A stretch of DNA of 64,000 nucleotides, from NCBI RefSeq assembly GCF_000016605.1, contig NC_009440.1:992001-1056000 (forward strand), given 5' to 3'. Shown here piece after piece: positions 45,901 to 53,881 of the stretch; position 1 is the stretch's first letter; each line of letters opens with the position of its first letter. The notes under the pieces are model-generated. The model was given only the letters and a program-made list of their open reading frames with translations. It was not told the origin of the DNA and ran no database searches. The position numbers were made by a program, and so were the translations under genes. This DNA is from Metallosphaera sedula DSM 5348. Lineage in GTDB: Archaea > Thermoproteota > Thermoprotei_A > Sulfolobales > Sulfolobaceae.

Positions 45901-47033
45901 TTCGAGCCCAACGGCACGGGGCTCACATCTCCAGCTCTTTTCCTCAAATTATATAACGCAACAACATCCCTATGCCACCTCTCTCCTCCCTTCCCACAAA
46001 CACCAACCCTTGGGGCAGAGCCCCCATCGGGTTGATAAATAATCTTCGACCCGTGAACAAGGCAAATAGAAGAAGTATAAGAAGGATCAACCAAGATTAC
46101 GGGAACACCAAACTCCCTAGCCTTCTCAACAATAGCATTTTTCATTGAAGAAAATGCCGAACGATAAATCCTCAACCTAAGCTGTTTATCCTTCACGCCC
46201 TTAACCATATGCTCCGGAACTCTCTTTGGCAAATCCTCCAAGACTATAGCACTCCTACTCCCAAAAGCCTCCTTAACAATCAACTTAGCAAACTTCCTCC
46301 TAACATCAAGCTTCTTATCCCTCTCCCTCAACTTCCTTAACTTCCTCCTAACCTCCCTATCCTTAGTAGACCTACCATTAGTTATCGACCTCCTTTTATA
46401 CTCATAACCCAGAGTAATCATCCTAGTGTTAGTCTCTAAAAGTATCGGCTTCCCATTAATTAATACAGAGACTGAACCCTCATTCAAATCAACTGGAATA
46501 AAACCCCTTGGATCGTAAGATTTAACATCCTTCTTAAAAACTATGAAGAACTCTACAACATTCCCCTTCAACAGTTTAAACCTAGCCTCACTAGCAATTA
46601 ACCAATTGTCGTTATAATACCTCCAAAAGATCTTTGGAAAGATTGGAGAAATGAAAACTCTACCCCTCTTAGTAGCAATTGAAATCACGCTGAGGCTGAA
46701 CTTCCACAAGTGGTCATCAAGATGAACAGTAACCCTCCTAACTGACGGTCTGTCAGTGTAACTCCTTCCTCTCTTCTTCAACTTATTGAAGCTATCTAGC
46801 CTCTCGCTGGCATCTTCACAAGCGGTGTAAATATAATGGGATGGCAAGTCCCTGTGCTTCTCCCTCTCAGTCTTGTAAATCCCAGCCTTAATCCTAGTGA
46901 ATGACGTTGTGTTCTTTGCAAGCCCGTAATTTACTGCCTCCTCAAGAACCTCTCTATACTCTTTCTCAACTTCTTTGAGTGCTGAGTAGGTGGCGTAATT
47001 AACCTTGACTCTTAACTTCACCGTCCTCTCCAC
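45798..47033 (-). CDS. tnpB: TnpB-like RNA-guided nuclease of the IS607 element
   Basis: A 411-residue TnpB. The RuvC-like catalytic residues appear intact: Asp182 (IPVDLNEGS), Glu266 (IVLEDLPK) and Asp356 (RWHRDVVALYNL). The zinc ribbon is atypical: TSSICLVHG (C324, H327) and VGVCGKGGERWHRD (C346), with His or Gly at positions usually filled by Cys. TnpB is known to cut DNA matching its guide RNA and to favour retention of the element. It overlaps tnpA by 35 bp. Confidence 0.9.
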   Translation of the reverse strand: MERTVKLRVKVNYATYSALKEVEKEYREVLEEAVNYGLAKNTTSFTRIKAGIYKTEREKHRDLPSHYIYTACEDASERLDSFNKLKKRGRSYTDRPSVRRVTVHLDDHLWKFSLSVISIATKRGRVFISPIFPKIFWRYYNDNWLIASEARFKLLKGNVVEFFIVFKKDVKSYDPRGFIPVDLNEGSVSVLINGKPILLETNTRMITLGYEYKRRSITNGRSTKDREVRRKLRKLRERDKKLDVRRKFAKLIVKEAFGSRSAIVLEDLPKRVPEHMVKGVKDKQLRLRIYRSAFSSMKNAIVEKAREFGVPVILVDPSYTSSICLVHGSKIIYQPDGGSAPRVGVCGKGGERWHRDVVALYNLRKRAGDVSPVPLGSKESHDPPVVKAGRWLRAKSLHLIMIEDKMSEMKV

Positions 47034-47646
47034 TTAACTCACCTATTAGTTTTTTTGCACCTTGAACTAGGAGTGTTTTTTTATGGCTTCTCATTCCGTA
47101 AATTTTTCCAGCGAATGATGTGATGATGGAGATTAAGTCTTCAACTAGTTCTTGTGTAGAATCTTTTGGTTCTTCTCCGAAAACTACTTCAATCTTAACA
47201 CCCATTGTTGTGAAGAATTCTTCAAGGTATTCAAATCCGAATCTTGTTAGCCTATCTTTGTAGGTTATTAGTATGACGTCGACGCTTCTTTCCTCGACTA
47301 GTTTGAATAGTCTGAGTAAACCTTTCCTTTGTGTGTTTAATCCGCTTCCAATATCTTTTATTATTTCTATTGCCTTGTAACCTTTTGCTGTTGCGTAGTT
47401 CGTTAGGTAGTTTATTTGTCTCTCTAAATCCTCTTTTTGGTCTGTTGAGGATACTCTTGCGTAAATTACTGCCCTTATTTCCTCCCTTCTTTCTAGGTAT
47501 TTTTTCACCTCGCCGTAGGGTATTCTGTACTTCCCGCCTTCAGTTGTTATTGCCCTAATTTTTCCTTCCCTAATCCATCTTAACAAGGTTGTGTATGAAA
47601 TGCCGAGCAGTTGGCAAGCCTCCCTGGGTCTCAGTAGTTTCTCCAC
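46999..47646 (-). CDS. tnpA: IS607-type serine recombinase
   Basis: A 215-residue transposase: N-terminal MerR-like HTH (LLRPREACQLLGISYTTLLRWIREGKI) and a serine recombinase domain with IYARVSSTDQKEDLERQ (catalytic Ser) and YKDRLTRFGFE. The frame opens with a TTG at 47685, but GTG 47646 is preferred because TTTTTATATT lies about 20-25 nt before it and the HTH begins right after. It joins DNA through a dimeric synapse at GG sites. Confidence 0.9.
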   Translation of the reverse strand: MEKLLRPREACQLLGISYTTLLRWIREGKIRAITTEGGKYRIPYGEVKKYLERREEIRAVIYARVSSTDQKEDLERQINYLTNYATAKGYKAIEIIKDIGSGLNTQRKGLLRLFKLVEERSVDVILITYKDRLTRFGFEYLEEFFTTMGVKIEVVFGEEPKDSTQELVEDLISIITSFAGKIYGMRSHKKTLLVQGAKKLIGELSGEDGEVKSQG

Positions 47647-47944
47647 AAAATTAGCTGATAATAGACGAATATAAAAAGTTTTCAATTGTCATGAAAAAGG
47701 ATTCAGCCCAAGGCTTTTTACCTTGGTTAGGCAAGCCAGCCTTGGTTTACCATTGATCACCATTCCGCAAGAACCGCACAATGCCATCCTACAGGAATAG
47801 CGGAGGACTAGGCTAGGATCTCTCTCCTCCCTAAGCTTTAGGAGTAACTCGAGCACTGTGGTATAATCATCTATCTCCTCTTCCTTGACGTCAAAGGTCT
47901 TCACATTCAAGGTTTTTCCGTCCTTTACCATTACCTTCATGATA

Positions 47945-48268
47945 TCACCCGATCACCGTTAATATGCCGAGGGCAAGTACAAGGGTAAAAATCACGACGA
48001 TCACCCCCATGATTGCCTTCACTCTGCCTCCGTTACCTGAATCTATGAGAGCTCTCCTTAATCCTAAGCCTGAGTGGACAAGGGTGAAAAGTAAGAGTAG
48101 CACAAGCGCAGTGGAGTATCCCACGTTCTCAAGTTCCCTGACCACCACGCCATAGGAGACGTTTCGGCTCAATCCTCCAGGCGAGAGGATAAGGAGATGT
48201 ACCGTCACGAGTGCCAACACCAGAATTCCCGTCCCGTAGGTCAACATCCTAATTGTGGACTCCCTCAT
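47945..48268 (-). CDS. sdhD: Succinate dehydrogenase membrane anchor, second subunit
   Basis: A 107-residue, three-helix membrane protein (TYGTGILVLALVTVHLLIL, VGYSTALVLLLLFTLVHSGLGLRRAL, VKAIMGVIVVIFTLVLALGIL). His residues in VTVHLL and LVHSGLGLRR are candidates for heme and quinone binding. I use ATG 48268, overlapping the sdhC stop by 4 bp; a longer frame (48361) would run through sdhC. It sits between sdhC and sdhB. Confidence 0.75.
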   Translation of the reverse strand: MRESTIRMLTYGTGILVLALVTVHLLILSPGGLSRNVSYGVVVRELENVGYSTALVLLLLFTLVHSGLGLRRALIDSGNGGRVKAIMGVIVVIFTLVLALGILTVIG

Positions 48269-48666
48269 GAGAAGATCACCAGTCCTGCGACTATGGTGAG
48301 CACTATCCCTATTACCCCCATTATCATGACGTAGGTCTGGTGCCTTTTTCCCGTGAGCCACGTGGTATAGGGATACTCCTGTTCCTTAGGTTTAGTTAGG
48401 AGGTGGCCAGACTCTATCAACATTATCCTAATTCCATTCAACCCGTGGAATATTAGTGCCATCATTATCACGACTAAGAGGACCTTTCCGAGGACGCTCT
48501 CGTCAATAGCAAGTAGGGAATTCCATACGTACGAGCCATATCTCACCTCATGAACGAAGACGATGTGGCCCACAATGAATAGTGTTAACCCCCACCCAGT
48601 TATCCTGTGGAGAGCCATGAGGGTTCTCTCCTTGTTCCAGCCCAGTATCCTGAACCACTCCCTCAC
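48265..48666 (-). CDS. sdhC: Succinate dehydrogenase cytochrome b-type subunit
   Basis: A 133-residue, three-helix protein. MALHRITGWGLTLFIVGHIVFVHEV matches the SdhC family (Arg-Ile-Thr-Gly for quinone, His for heme b), and IFHGLNGIRIMLIESG is the second half-site. With sdhD it anchors SdhAB and passes electrons to quinone. It starts 1 bp after sdhA. Confidence 0.8.
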   Translation of the reverse strand: MREWFRILGWNKERTLMALHRITGWGLTLFIVGHIVFVHEVRYGSYVWNSLLAIDESVLGKVLLVVIMMALIFHGLNGIRIMLIESGHLLTKPKEQEYPYTTWLTGKRHQTYVMIMGVIGIVLTIVAGLVIFS

Positions 48667-48667
48667 G

Positions 48668-50389
48668 TTAATACACCCTCTCTGTTGGCTTCCACTTGGT
48701 GATGTTTACCGGAATGTAGGATATTACCGGTCCATCGCTCCTGTAGGTTGCCAAGGTATGCTTCAGGAAACCCTGATCGTCCCTTGAAGGGAAGTCCTGT
48801 CTGAAGTGGGCACCCCTTGACTCCCTCCTGTTCAGGGCCGATACCGCTATTACCTCAGCCATATCCAGCAAATTCATGATTTCGTGAGCATGTATCCATT
48901 CAAGGTTATACTCGAATGCCCTATCCCTAACGTAGACCCCGGTGTAAGCCTCCTTTAGACCCTTTATTCTCTTTATGGCGTCCAGAAGTCCCTCCTCGTT
49001 CCTGAACACTCCCACACCATCCTCCATTACCTCCTGCAGTTTGTTCCTCACCTCGTACGCAGTTATGGATCCGTTCTCCTTCTTTATGAGAGAGTAGGAT
49101 CTTTCCACTTCAAGTTTCACCTTATCGTTCAAGTCCTCAAGGACGTCATTTTCAAGTTTTGAGATATAGTTGAAGGCACTTCTCCCGGCCCATCTCCCCA
49201 TGACTAAACAGGCCGGTAAGGAGTTAGAGCCTAGCCTATTTGCCCCGTGAAGACTCACGTTGGCCACTTCCCCTGCTGCGAACACTCCCTTTAGTGGAGT
49301 CGAGAGTTCAGTTCCCTGAACGTGAATTCCTCCCATAGAGTAATGCGCCGCAGGGAGGACTGGGATGGGCTCTTCTAGGGGATCCTTACCTAGGAACTGG
49401 ATTGCGTTCTCCCTGAAGGTCTTGTAGATGGTTTTGAGCCTCTCCTCTCCCACTGGCCTAGTATCGAGGAGAACTGCCCTCATACCCCTGGGACCCCCAA
49501 CGCCCTTACCCTCCTTGATCTCCGTAAGAATTGCCCTAGTTACTACGTCCCTGGCCGCAAGCTCCATCTTCCTCGGGGCATACTTCTTCATGAACCTCTC
49601 CCCCTCAGAGTTAAGGAGGAGAGCCCCATGTCCCCTTAATGCCTCAGTCGCTGGAATACCGTATGGAACCATGGTAGTGGGCAACCATTGAATGAACTCC
49701 ATGTCCTTGAGGGGTATCCCCGCCCTATAGGCTATGGCAAGTCCGTCACCTGTTACCGTGTGGGAGTAGGTCACGTATTTATATATCCTCCCAATCCCAC
49801 CGGTGGCCATGATCAAGGCCTTACCCTTGAACAGGTAGAAATTTCCCGTTGCCCTATCCATGGCGAGAAGGCCCCTGAACCTGGAACCGTCGTGAATTAT
49901 GGCAGTGGCGAAATACTCGTGGTAGAACTTTATGTTGTTCCCGCCCAGGGCCCTATCGTAAAGGGTTTTCATGAGGAAAAATCCGGTTCTATCGTAGGCG
50001 AAATACGTTCTCGGAACTTCGTGAGCCCCAAAGGCCCTTGCCAGCAGGTTTCCCTCCGAGTCCCTAGCCCAGGGCATCCCCCAATGCTCAAGCTGAAGGA
50101 TTTCCTGGGGAGCATCCACAACAAATTGCTCCACGGCGTCCTGATCTGCTAGGAAATCTGACCCCTTAACTGTGTCGTATGCGTGTTGCTCAAAGGAGTC
50201 TCCAACCTGCATGACCGCAGCTGCTCCTCCCTCAGGAGCCACAGAATGAGACCTCATTACCTGAACCTTGGACAGAACAGAAACCTCGTATTTCCCCCCT
50301 GAAAGCTTATCGAACTCTATCGCTGACCTCAGGCCAGCAAGTCCACTTCCCAGCACGATGAGGTCTGTGGTAATTACTTCAGCGTCCAT
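48668..50389 (-). CDS. sdhA: Succinate dehydrogenase/fumarate reductase flavoprotein subunit
   Basis: A 573-residue flavoprotein: FAD motif VLGSGLAGLRSAIE, covalent FAD His48 in MRSHSVAPEGGAAA, ATGGIGRIY, TGDGLAIAYRAG, TEALRG and LNSEGERFM, AARDVVTRAI (Arg), AAHYSMGGIHV (His) and NRLGSNSLPACLVMGRWAG. The almost invariant HPT substrate motif reads LPT (Leu236) in EFIQWLPTTM. It oxidises succinate in the TCA cycle or, in reverse, reduces fumarate. GGAG precedes the ATG. It is encoded after fumarase in one operon. Confidence 0.9.
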   Translation of the reverse strand: MDAEVITTDLIVLGSGLAGLRSAIEFDKLSGGKYEVSVLSKVQVMRSHSVAPEGGAAAVMQVGDSFEQHAYDTVKGSDFLADQDAVEQFVVDAPQEILQLEHWGMPWARDSEGNLLARAFGAHEVPRTYFAYDRTGFFLMKTLYDRALGGNNIKFYHEYFATAIIHDGSRFRGLLAMDRATGNFYLFKGKALIMATGGIGRIYKYVTYSHTVTGDGLAIAYRAGIPLKDMEFIQWLPTTMVPYGIPATEALRGHGALLLNSEGERFMKKYAPRKMELAARDVVTRAILTEIKEGKGVGGPRGMRAVLLDTRPVGEERLKTIYKTFRENAIQFLGKDPLEEPIPVLPAAHYSMGGIHVQGTELSTPLKGVFAAGEVANVSLHGANRLGSNSLPACLVMGRWAGRSAFNYISKLENDVLEDLNDKVKLEVERSYSLIKKENGSITAYEVRNKLQEVMEDGVGVFRNEEGLLDAIKRIKGLKEAYTGVYVRDRAFEYNLEWIHAHEIMNLLDMAEVIAVSALNRRESRGAHFRQDFPSRDDQGFLKHTLATYRSDGPVISYIPVNITKWKPTERVY

Positions 50390-50390
50390 T

Positions 50391-50966
50391 TCACTCCTCC
50401 TTTAGAAGGGCGTTCAAGTTCCTCAGCACTTTCTCCCTATTCTCCATAAGAAGGTTACCTCCCTGAGCGTCTATGGCCACAAAGGCAGGTCCTAAGGAGT
50501 TTACCTCAACCTCGAAGAGTGCCTCTCCCCTGAGGTCCTCCCACCAAACCTTGTTAACCCTCTGTATGGATGAGGTAGCTAGTGCAGCGGCGCCTCCCAC
50601 GAAAAGGAGGTACACCGACTTGGCCCTTGAAAACTCTGGGTTCATCCTCTCGCTCAGCTCTCCCTTCCCTACAATACCCTTCACCCCAAGCTCATTGAGG
50701 AGGCGAGGAATATACTTTTCCATGCGCTGGGAAGTGGTTACCCCAACTGAGAGGATTGTGTACCCGTTGGAGTCCTTTGTGAAGCTTGGTGCCCCAAAGA
50801 ATACAACCTGGTCTTTCAAGTTTACAGGTGGAGCAACTCCCTGCTCGAAGATTCTCCTGAGGGTAGCGTCTCTCATGATGTAAATTTTCCCTGAGAGGTA
50901 TACCTCTTCTCCAAGACGTAAAGATTGGACAACGTCCTCCTTGAGTGGAGTTTCCAATTTACTCAT
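50391..50966 (-). CDS. fumB: Class I fumarate hydratase, beta subunit
   Basis: A 191-residue protein (from ATG 50966, with GGTGAT a few bases upstream; the frame opens three codons earlier) homologous to the C-terminal domain of class I fumarases: IYIMRDATLRRIFEQG, VFFGAPSF, SVGVTTSQRMEKYIP, GIVGKGELSE and GPAFVAIDAQGGNL. With the alpha subunit it makes the 4Fe-4S enzyme that interconverts fumarate and malate. It is encoded between fumA and sdhA. Confidence 0.85.
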   Translation of the reverse strand: MSKLETPLKEDVVQSLRLGEEVYLSGKIYIMRDATLRRIFEQGVAPPVNLKDQVVFFGAPSFTKDSNGYTILSVGVTTSQRMEKYIPRLLNELGVKGIVGKGELSERMNPEFSRAKSVYLLFVGGAAALATSSIQRVNKVWWEDLRGEALFEVEVNSLGPAFVAIDAQGGNLLMENREKVLRNLNALLKEE

Positions 50967-50967
50967 C

Positions 50968-51852
50968 TCAATCACCCATGTTAACCTTCATGTCGAGGGT
51001 TACCTCAGCCGTAGCCCTTTCTCCCCTCCAACACTGGACGTTCACGGCAACGGGCAAGCTACTTATGTGTGTTTCCCCAATTTCAACGTGAACCCCTATG
51101 GCCGTGAACTTTCCTCCAACACCCATGGGACCCACTCCCAACCCATTCACCAGGTAGAAGAGCTCCTCCTCAAGTTTAGCTCCCTCAGGGTCCGAGCTCC
51201 TGGATCCCACAGGACGCATAACTGCCCTCTTAGCTAAGTGAGACACCGATTCGAAATCTCCTCCAATTCCTACCCCCACTATGTAGGGAGGGCATCCCTT
51301 CCCTCCAGCGTTCGCTATGGTCTCTAACACGAACTTCTTCGCCCCCAAGATACCATCCGCGGGCCTAAGCATTTTCAGGGATGACATATTCTCAGAGCCT
51401 GAGCCCTTCGGTAGGGCGGTAATTCTTATTTTATCCTTTAGTTCTTCGTTGATTTCAAAGTGTATTATTGGTGAACTTCTCCCCGTGTTATCACCCGTGT
51501 TTTCCCTAGTAATGGGATGTACCATGTTGGGTCTCAAGTGATACTTCAGCGTAGCTTTCCTCACGCCCCGCGCGATACTATCCCTAAGCTTAGGAAGGGA
51601 GATCTCGAAATCTCCCAGCTCTACGGAGTACACTGGCGTTCCCGTATCTTGACATACAAGTAGGTTCCTTTTGGTCGCTACCTCTATGTTCTTCATTATC
51701 GTATCCAACACTCGCCTTCCCAGCTCACTTTGTTCCATCTCGTAGGCCTTTCCTATTCTTTCAACCACGTCCTTTGGAATGACTGTAAGGGCCTTATAGT
51801 AAAGAGTTTCTGATACCTCCTCTACAAGGCTATAGAAAGTATCCGAAGTCAT
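50968..51852 (-). CDS. fumA: Class I fumarate hydratase, alpha subunit
   Basis: A 294-residue protein with the cluster-binding Cys motifs LLVCQDTGTPVY and GKGCPPYIVGVGIGG, plus RENTGDNTGRSSPIIHFE and ALPKGSGSENMS, as in archaeal two-subunit fumarases. The third Cys is near CWRGERAT. It is the first gene of the fum-sdh operon. GGTATATATATC (51874-51885) is the likely TATA element, and a GTATAC palindrome lies just upstream (51891-51896). Confidence 0.9.
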   Translation of the reverse strand: MTSDTFYSLVEEVSETLYYKALTVIPKDVVERIGKAYEMEQSELGRRVLDTIMKNIEVATKRNLLVCQDTGTPVYSVELGDFEISLPKLRDSIARGVRKATLKYHLRPNMVHPITRENTGDNTGRSSPIIHFEINEELKDKIRITALPKGSGSENMSSLKMLRPADGILGAKKFVLETIANAGGKGCPPYIVGVGIGGDFESVSHLAKRAVMRPVGSRSSDPEGAKLEEELFYLVNGLGVGPMGVGGKFTAIGVHVEIGETHISSLPVAVNVQCWRGERATAEVTLDMKVNMGD

Positions 51853-51890
51853 TAACTATAGTAAGATGAGCATGATATATATACCTTTCT

Positions 51891-51896
51891 GTATAC
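51891..51896. promoter_or_regulatory. GTATAC palindrome, site 1 (fum-sdh operon)
   Basis: TCTGTATACCA lies 39 bp before the fumA start, directly upstream of its TATA-like element (51874-51885). It is one of seven such sites in this region. Confidence 0.55.
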
Positions 51897-52072
51897 CAAT
51901 TAGTATATAATGATTATTCGGTAAGTTTCTATCCTTTCGAAGACATTAGGGTTTATTATCTTGAGATCATGGTCTGAAATCATCTGCTCAATAACCTAAC
52001 ACTTTGTTATGCGATTACAGCTGAATGCTTAAGTTCGCGTTTAGGTTATGACTATGATATACTTTATCTATG

Positions 52073-52119
52073 TTAGCCCAGGACCTATGGTTCGCCATAA
52101 ACCTATAACTCTAGGCTAA
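52073..52119. repeat. Hairpin with TTCG tetraloop inside an outer stem
   Basis: TATGG (52086-52090), TTCG loop, CCATA (52095-52099), enclosed by TTAGCC (52073-52078) and GGCTAA (52114-52119). UUCG loops are very stable in RNA, so this could be a small RNA or a terminator for the leftward MFS gene that ends at 52353. Confidence 0.4.
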
Positions 52120-52206
52120 GGTTCTCTCCTAATTCTTCGTCTATCATGCGTAGTCACGTTCATATATCCTACTGTCAACGACGTGTATTTTTATCGGTTC
52201 AAGATC

Positions 52207-52256
52207 TGGCTACATCACTGTCAAGGGAAACTATTTGTATCAATTGGCTACATCAC
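52207..52256. repeat. Pair of 12 bp direct repeats
   Basis: TGGCTACATCAC occurs at 52207-52218 and 52245-52256, 38 bp apart, in noncoding DNA. Two copies only, with no CRISPR-like continuation. Confidence 0.5.
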
Positions 52257-52352
52257 GACAATCCCAATACGCTCTCTAACGGATGGTTATATTGATAAAG
52301 AAAATAAAAAACTTTTATAATAAACTATCCTCTATAATACAATGATCTGCAG

Positions 52353-53738
52353 TTATCTAAATCTATCAGTTATTTCTTCTAACGACTTTCCTTCCACCGA
52401 ACCCCTCTTACCAACCAATATCATTACGGTCATAACTCCAATAAGAGATAATAATCCTAGGAAAGCGTATAGAGCCGGAACACCACCTAATGATAACAGC
52501 ACAGGTTCAATGAACCCTGTTGACGCCAGGGATAGCCTAAATGCCATTATGTTAATTCCAGATGCTATACCTCTCATGTTTGTAGGATATAGCTCTGCAC
52601 CCCAATTTATAATGATTGTCTGAGAAAATACGCTACTCCCATTGGAGATGAATATCAAGGGAAGTAGGGCATCCACATTATGCGTTAGCGGAATTATCAG
52701 TAACGTAGAAATTATTAATACAGTACCTCCTATTATCAGTGAATTTAATCTACCAATTTTATCTGTAATAAGAGCTAAAATTAAAGTAAATACGATTTCT
52801 GATACCCAGACAACTGGGACTTGCAACAGCACTGAAGTAAGCTTAGACAATCCCAAACTCTGCGTGATGTAAGGGAAGAAATAGGTGGATAGTCCTGCGG
52901 GCATAGCGGTAGCATATATCCCAATAAACGTTGGGACAATGAGGAGAAGTAACAGAGGTATATTTTTACGAATATTGAATGAACTAGTGATATTATTTAC
53001 CGTCTCTTGGGGTGAACTCCCCGTGACCTTCCTTACCGCCTCAACTGCCTTATCAGTTTTTCCCTTGAATAGAAGCCATCTAGCAGACTCTGGGACAGTA
53101 AACCTTAATCCTGCTCCGATAATGATGGGTATCAAGCCTGTCACGAATATAATTTTCCAGATTTCTGGTGAGATCGACGATATTGACAAAAAGTAGTAGC
53201 TCACCAGTGTTCCGACCACAAGTCCGCTTTGCGCCAGTACCCAAAACAGCGCCAATATTCTTCCCCTAATTGCCTTTGGCGCAAACTCAGACAGAAACGG
53301 CAGTGCGGCGCCGTAATCGCCCCCTATTGCAAAACCTGTTAGTATCCTGAATAGCTCAAACTCGTGGAAGTTAGTGGCAAATATGGACAAGGTCGCAAAG
53401 ACAAGCATAACAACCAAATCCACGAAGAACATTCTAGCTCTGCCTAGGAGGTCCACCAGTGGTCCCCAAGTTATTGCGTCTATCAATATACCTATATTAA
53501 GAAAGAACACGAATTGGCCATAGACTGACGTCGTCACAGAGAAATACTTTAAATAACTCAAGCTGGACGGTGTCAATATCCCCGCAGTGTTATAATAATC
53601 GGCAAATGCTCCTATTCCAGCTACCAATAGAATGAAAAATATCTTTCTATTGGAGCGAATATTATCCAATGCATCAAATGGGTTATGAGTCTTTTTTACT
53701 CCTTCACTATCCTTGTCTGGATTACTCTTGATAACCAT
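52353..53738 (-). CDS. MFS transporter, sugar/organic-acid porter type
   Basis: A 461-residue, 12-helix carrier: LLVAGIGAFADYYNTAGIL (helix 1), GPLVDLLGRARMFF (motif A), GFAIGGDYGAALPFLSEFAPKAIRGR after helix 4, PESARWLLFKGKTDKA and ITDKIGRLNSLIIGG. It is a proton-linked importer of the sugar-porter-like group. A GTATAC palindrome 27-32 bp before its ATG links it to the catabolic genes around it. Its codon use is more AT-rich than genes left of 50 kb. Confidence 0.85.
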   Translation of the reverse strand: MVIKSNPDKDSEGVKKTHNPFDALDNIRSNRKIFFILLVAGIGAFADYYNTAGILTPSSLSYLKYFSVTTSVYGQFVFFLNIGILIDAITWGPLVDLLGRARMFFVDLVVMLVFATLSIFATNFHEFELFRILTGFAIGGDYGAALPFLSEFAPKAIRGRILALFWVLAQSGLVVGTLVSYYFLSISSISPEIWKIIFVTGLIPIIIGAGLRFTVPESARWLLFKGKTDKAVEAVRKVTGSSPQETVNNITSSFNIRKNIPLLLLLIVPTFIGIYATAMPAGLSTYFFPYITQSLGLSKLTSVLLQVPVVWVSEIVFTLILALITDKIGRLNSLIIGGTVLIISTLLIIPLTHNVDALLPLIFISNGSSVFSQTIIINWGAELYPTNMRGIASGINIMAFRLSLASTGFIEPVLLSLGGVPALYAFLGLLSLIGVMTVMILVGKRGSVEGKSLEEITDRFR

Positions 53739-53762
53739 ATGTATGCACTCTCTTATATAATG

Positions 53763-53772
53763 TTGTATACAA
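53763..53772. promoter_or_regulatory. GTATAC palindrome, site 2 (MFS transporter)
   Basis: TTGTATACAA is a perfect 10 bp palindrome 25-34 bp before the MFS start, at the position of the TATA box, where binding would repress. Confidence 0.6.
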
Positions 53773-53881
53773 TGTTTCTTAAATAGTTTTTGTTATTTAA
53801 TAGTACAACGTGTTTTATGCTCAATGAGAATTTTTAGAAAGCCGATTTCATTAGTTATTAGTATCTCCACATCATTATAGA

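Larger units (their letters stand above)
45797..47708 (-). mobile_element. IS607-family transposon (tnpA-tnpB) inserted in sdhB
   Basis: About 1.9 kb containing a serine recombinase gene followed by an overlapping tnpB, the order of IS607 elements. The edges were set by rejoining sdhB: cutting between the two Gs of a GG on both sides (47709/47708 and 45797/45796) restores the frame, and IS607 elements target GG. There are no terminal inverted repeats, as expected. The edges could be off by one or two bases. Confidence 0.85.
45330..47940 (-). pseudogene. sdhB: Succinate dehydrogenase iron-sulfur subunit gene split by a transposon
   Basis: The two ends of one SdhB gene flank an IS607-type element. 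The first part (47940 to about 47709) has the 2Fe-2S plant-ferredoxin cysteines C50, C55, C58 and C70 and runs to KVKSLG. The second part (about 45796 to 45330) has EPLRNLPTIRGLVPD, the CIQCGLCYSACP 4Fe-4S motif and CSFVCPKGVDP. Removing 45797-47708 rejoins them in frame as KVKSLGQTEKIMVEPLRN, giving about 232 residues. Neither half alone can carry all three clusters, so the encoded enzyme should be inactive. Confidence 0.9.
51853..52352. other. 500 bp intergenic region upstream of the fum-sdh operon
   Basis: Right of the fumarase promoter there is no gene. It contains a GTATAC site, a hairpin with a TTCG loop, and a pair of 12 bp direct repeats (all listed separately). Confidence 0.5.

Noticed and set aside
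52207-52256. CRISPR remnant
   Set aside because: There are only two 12 bp copies with no third unit, no leader and no cas genes in the window.
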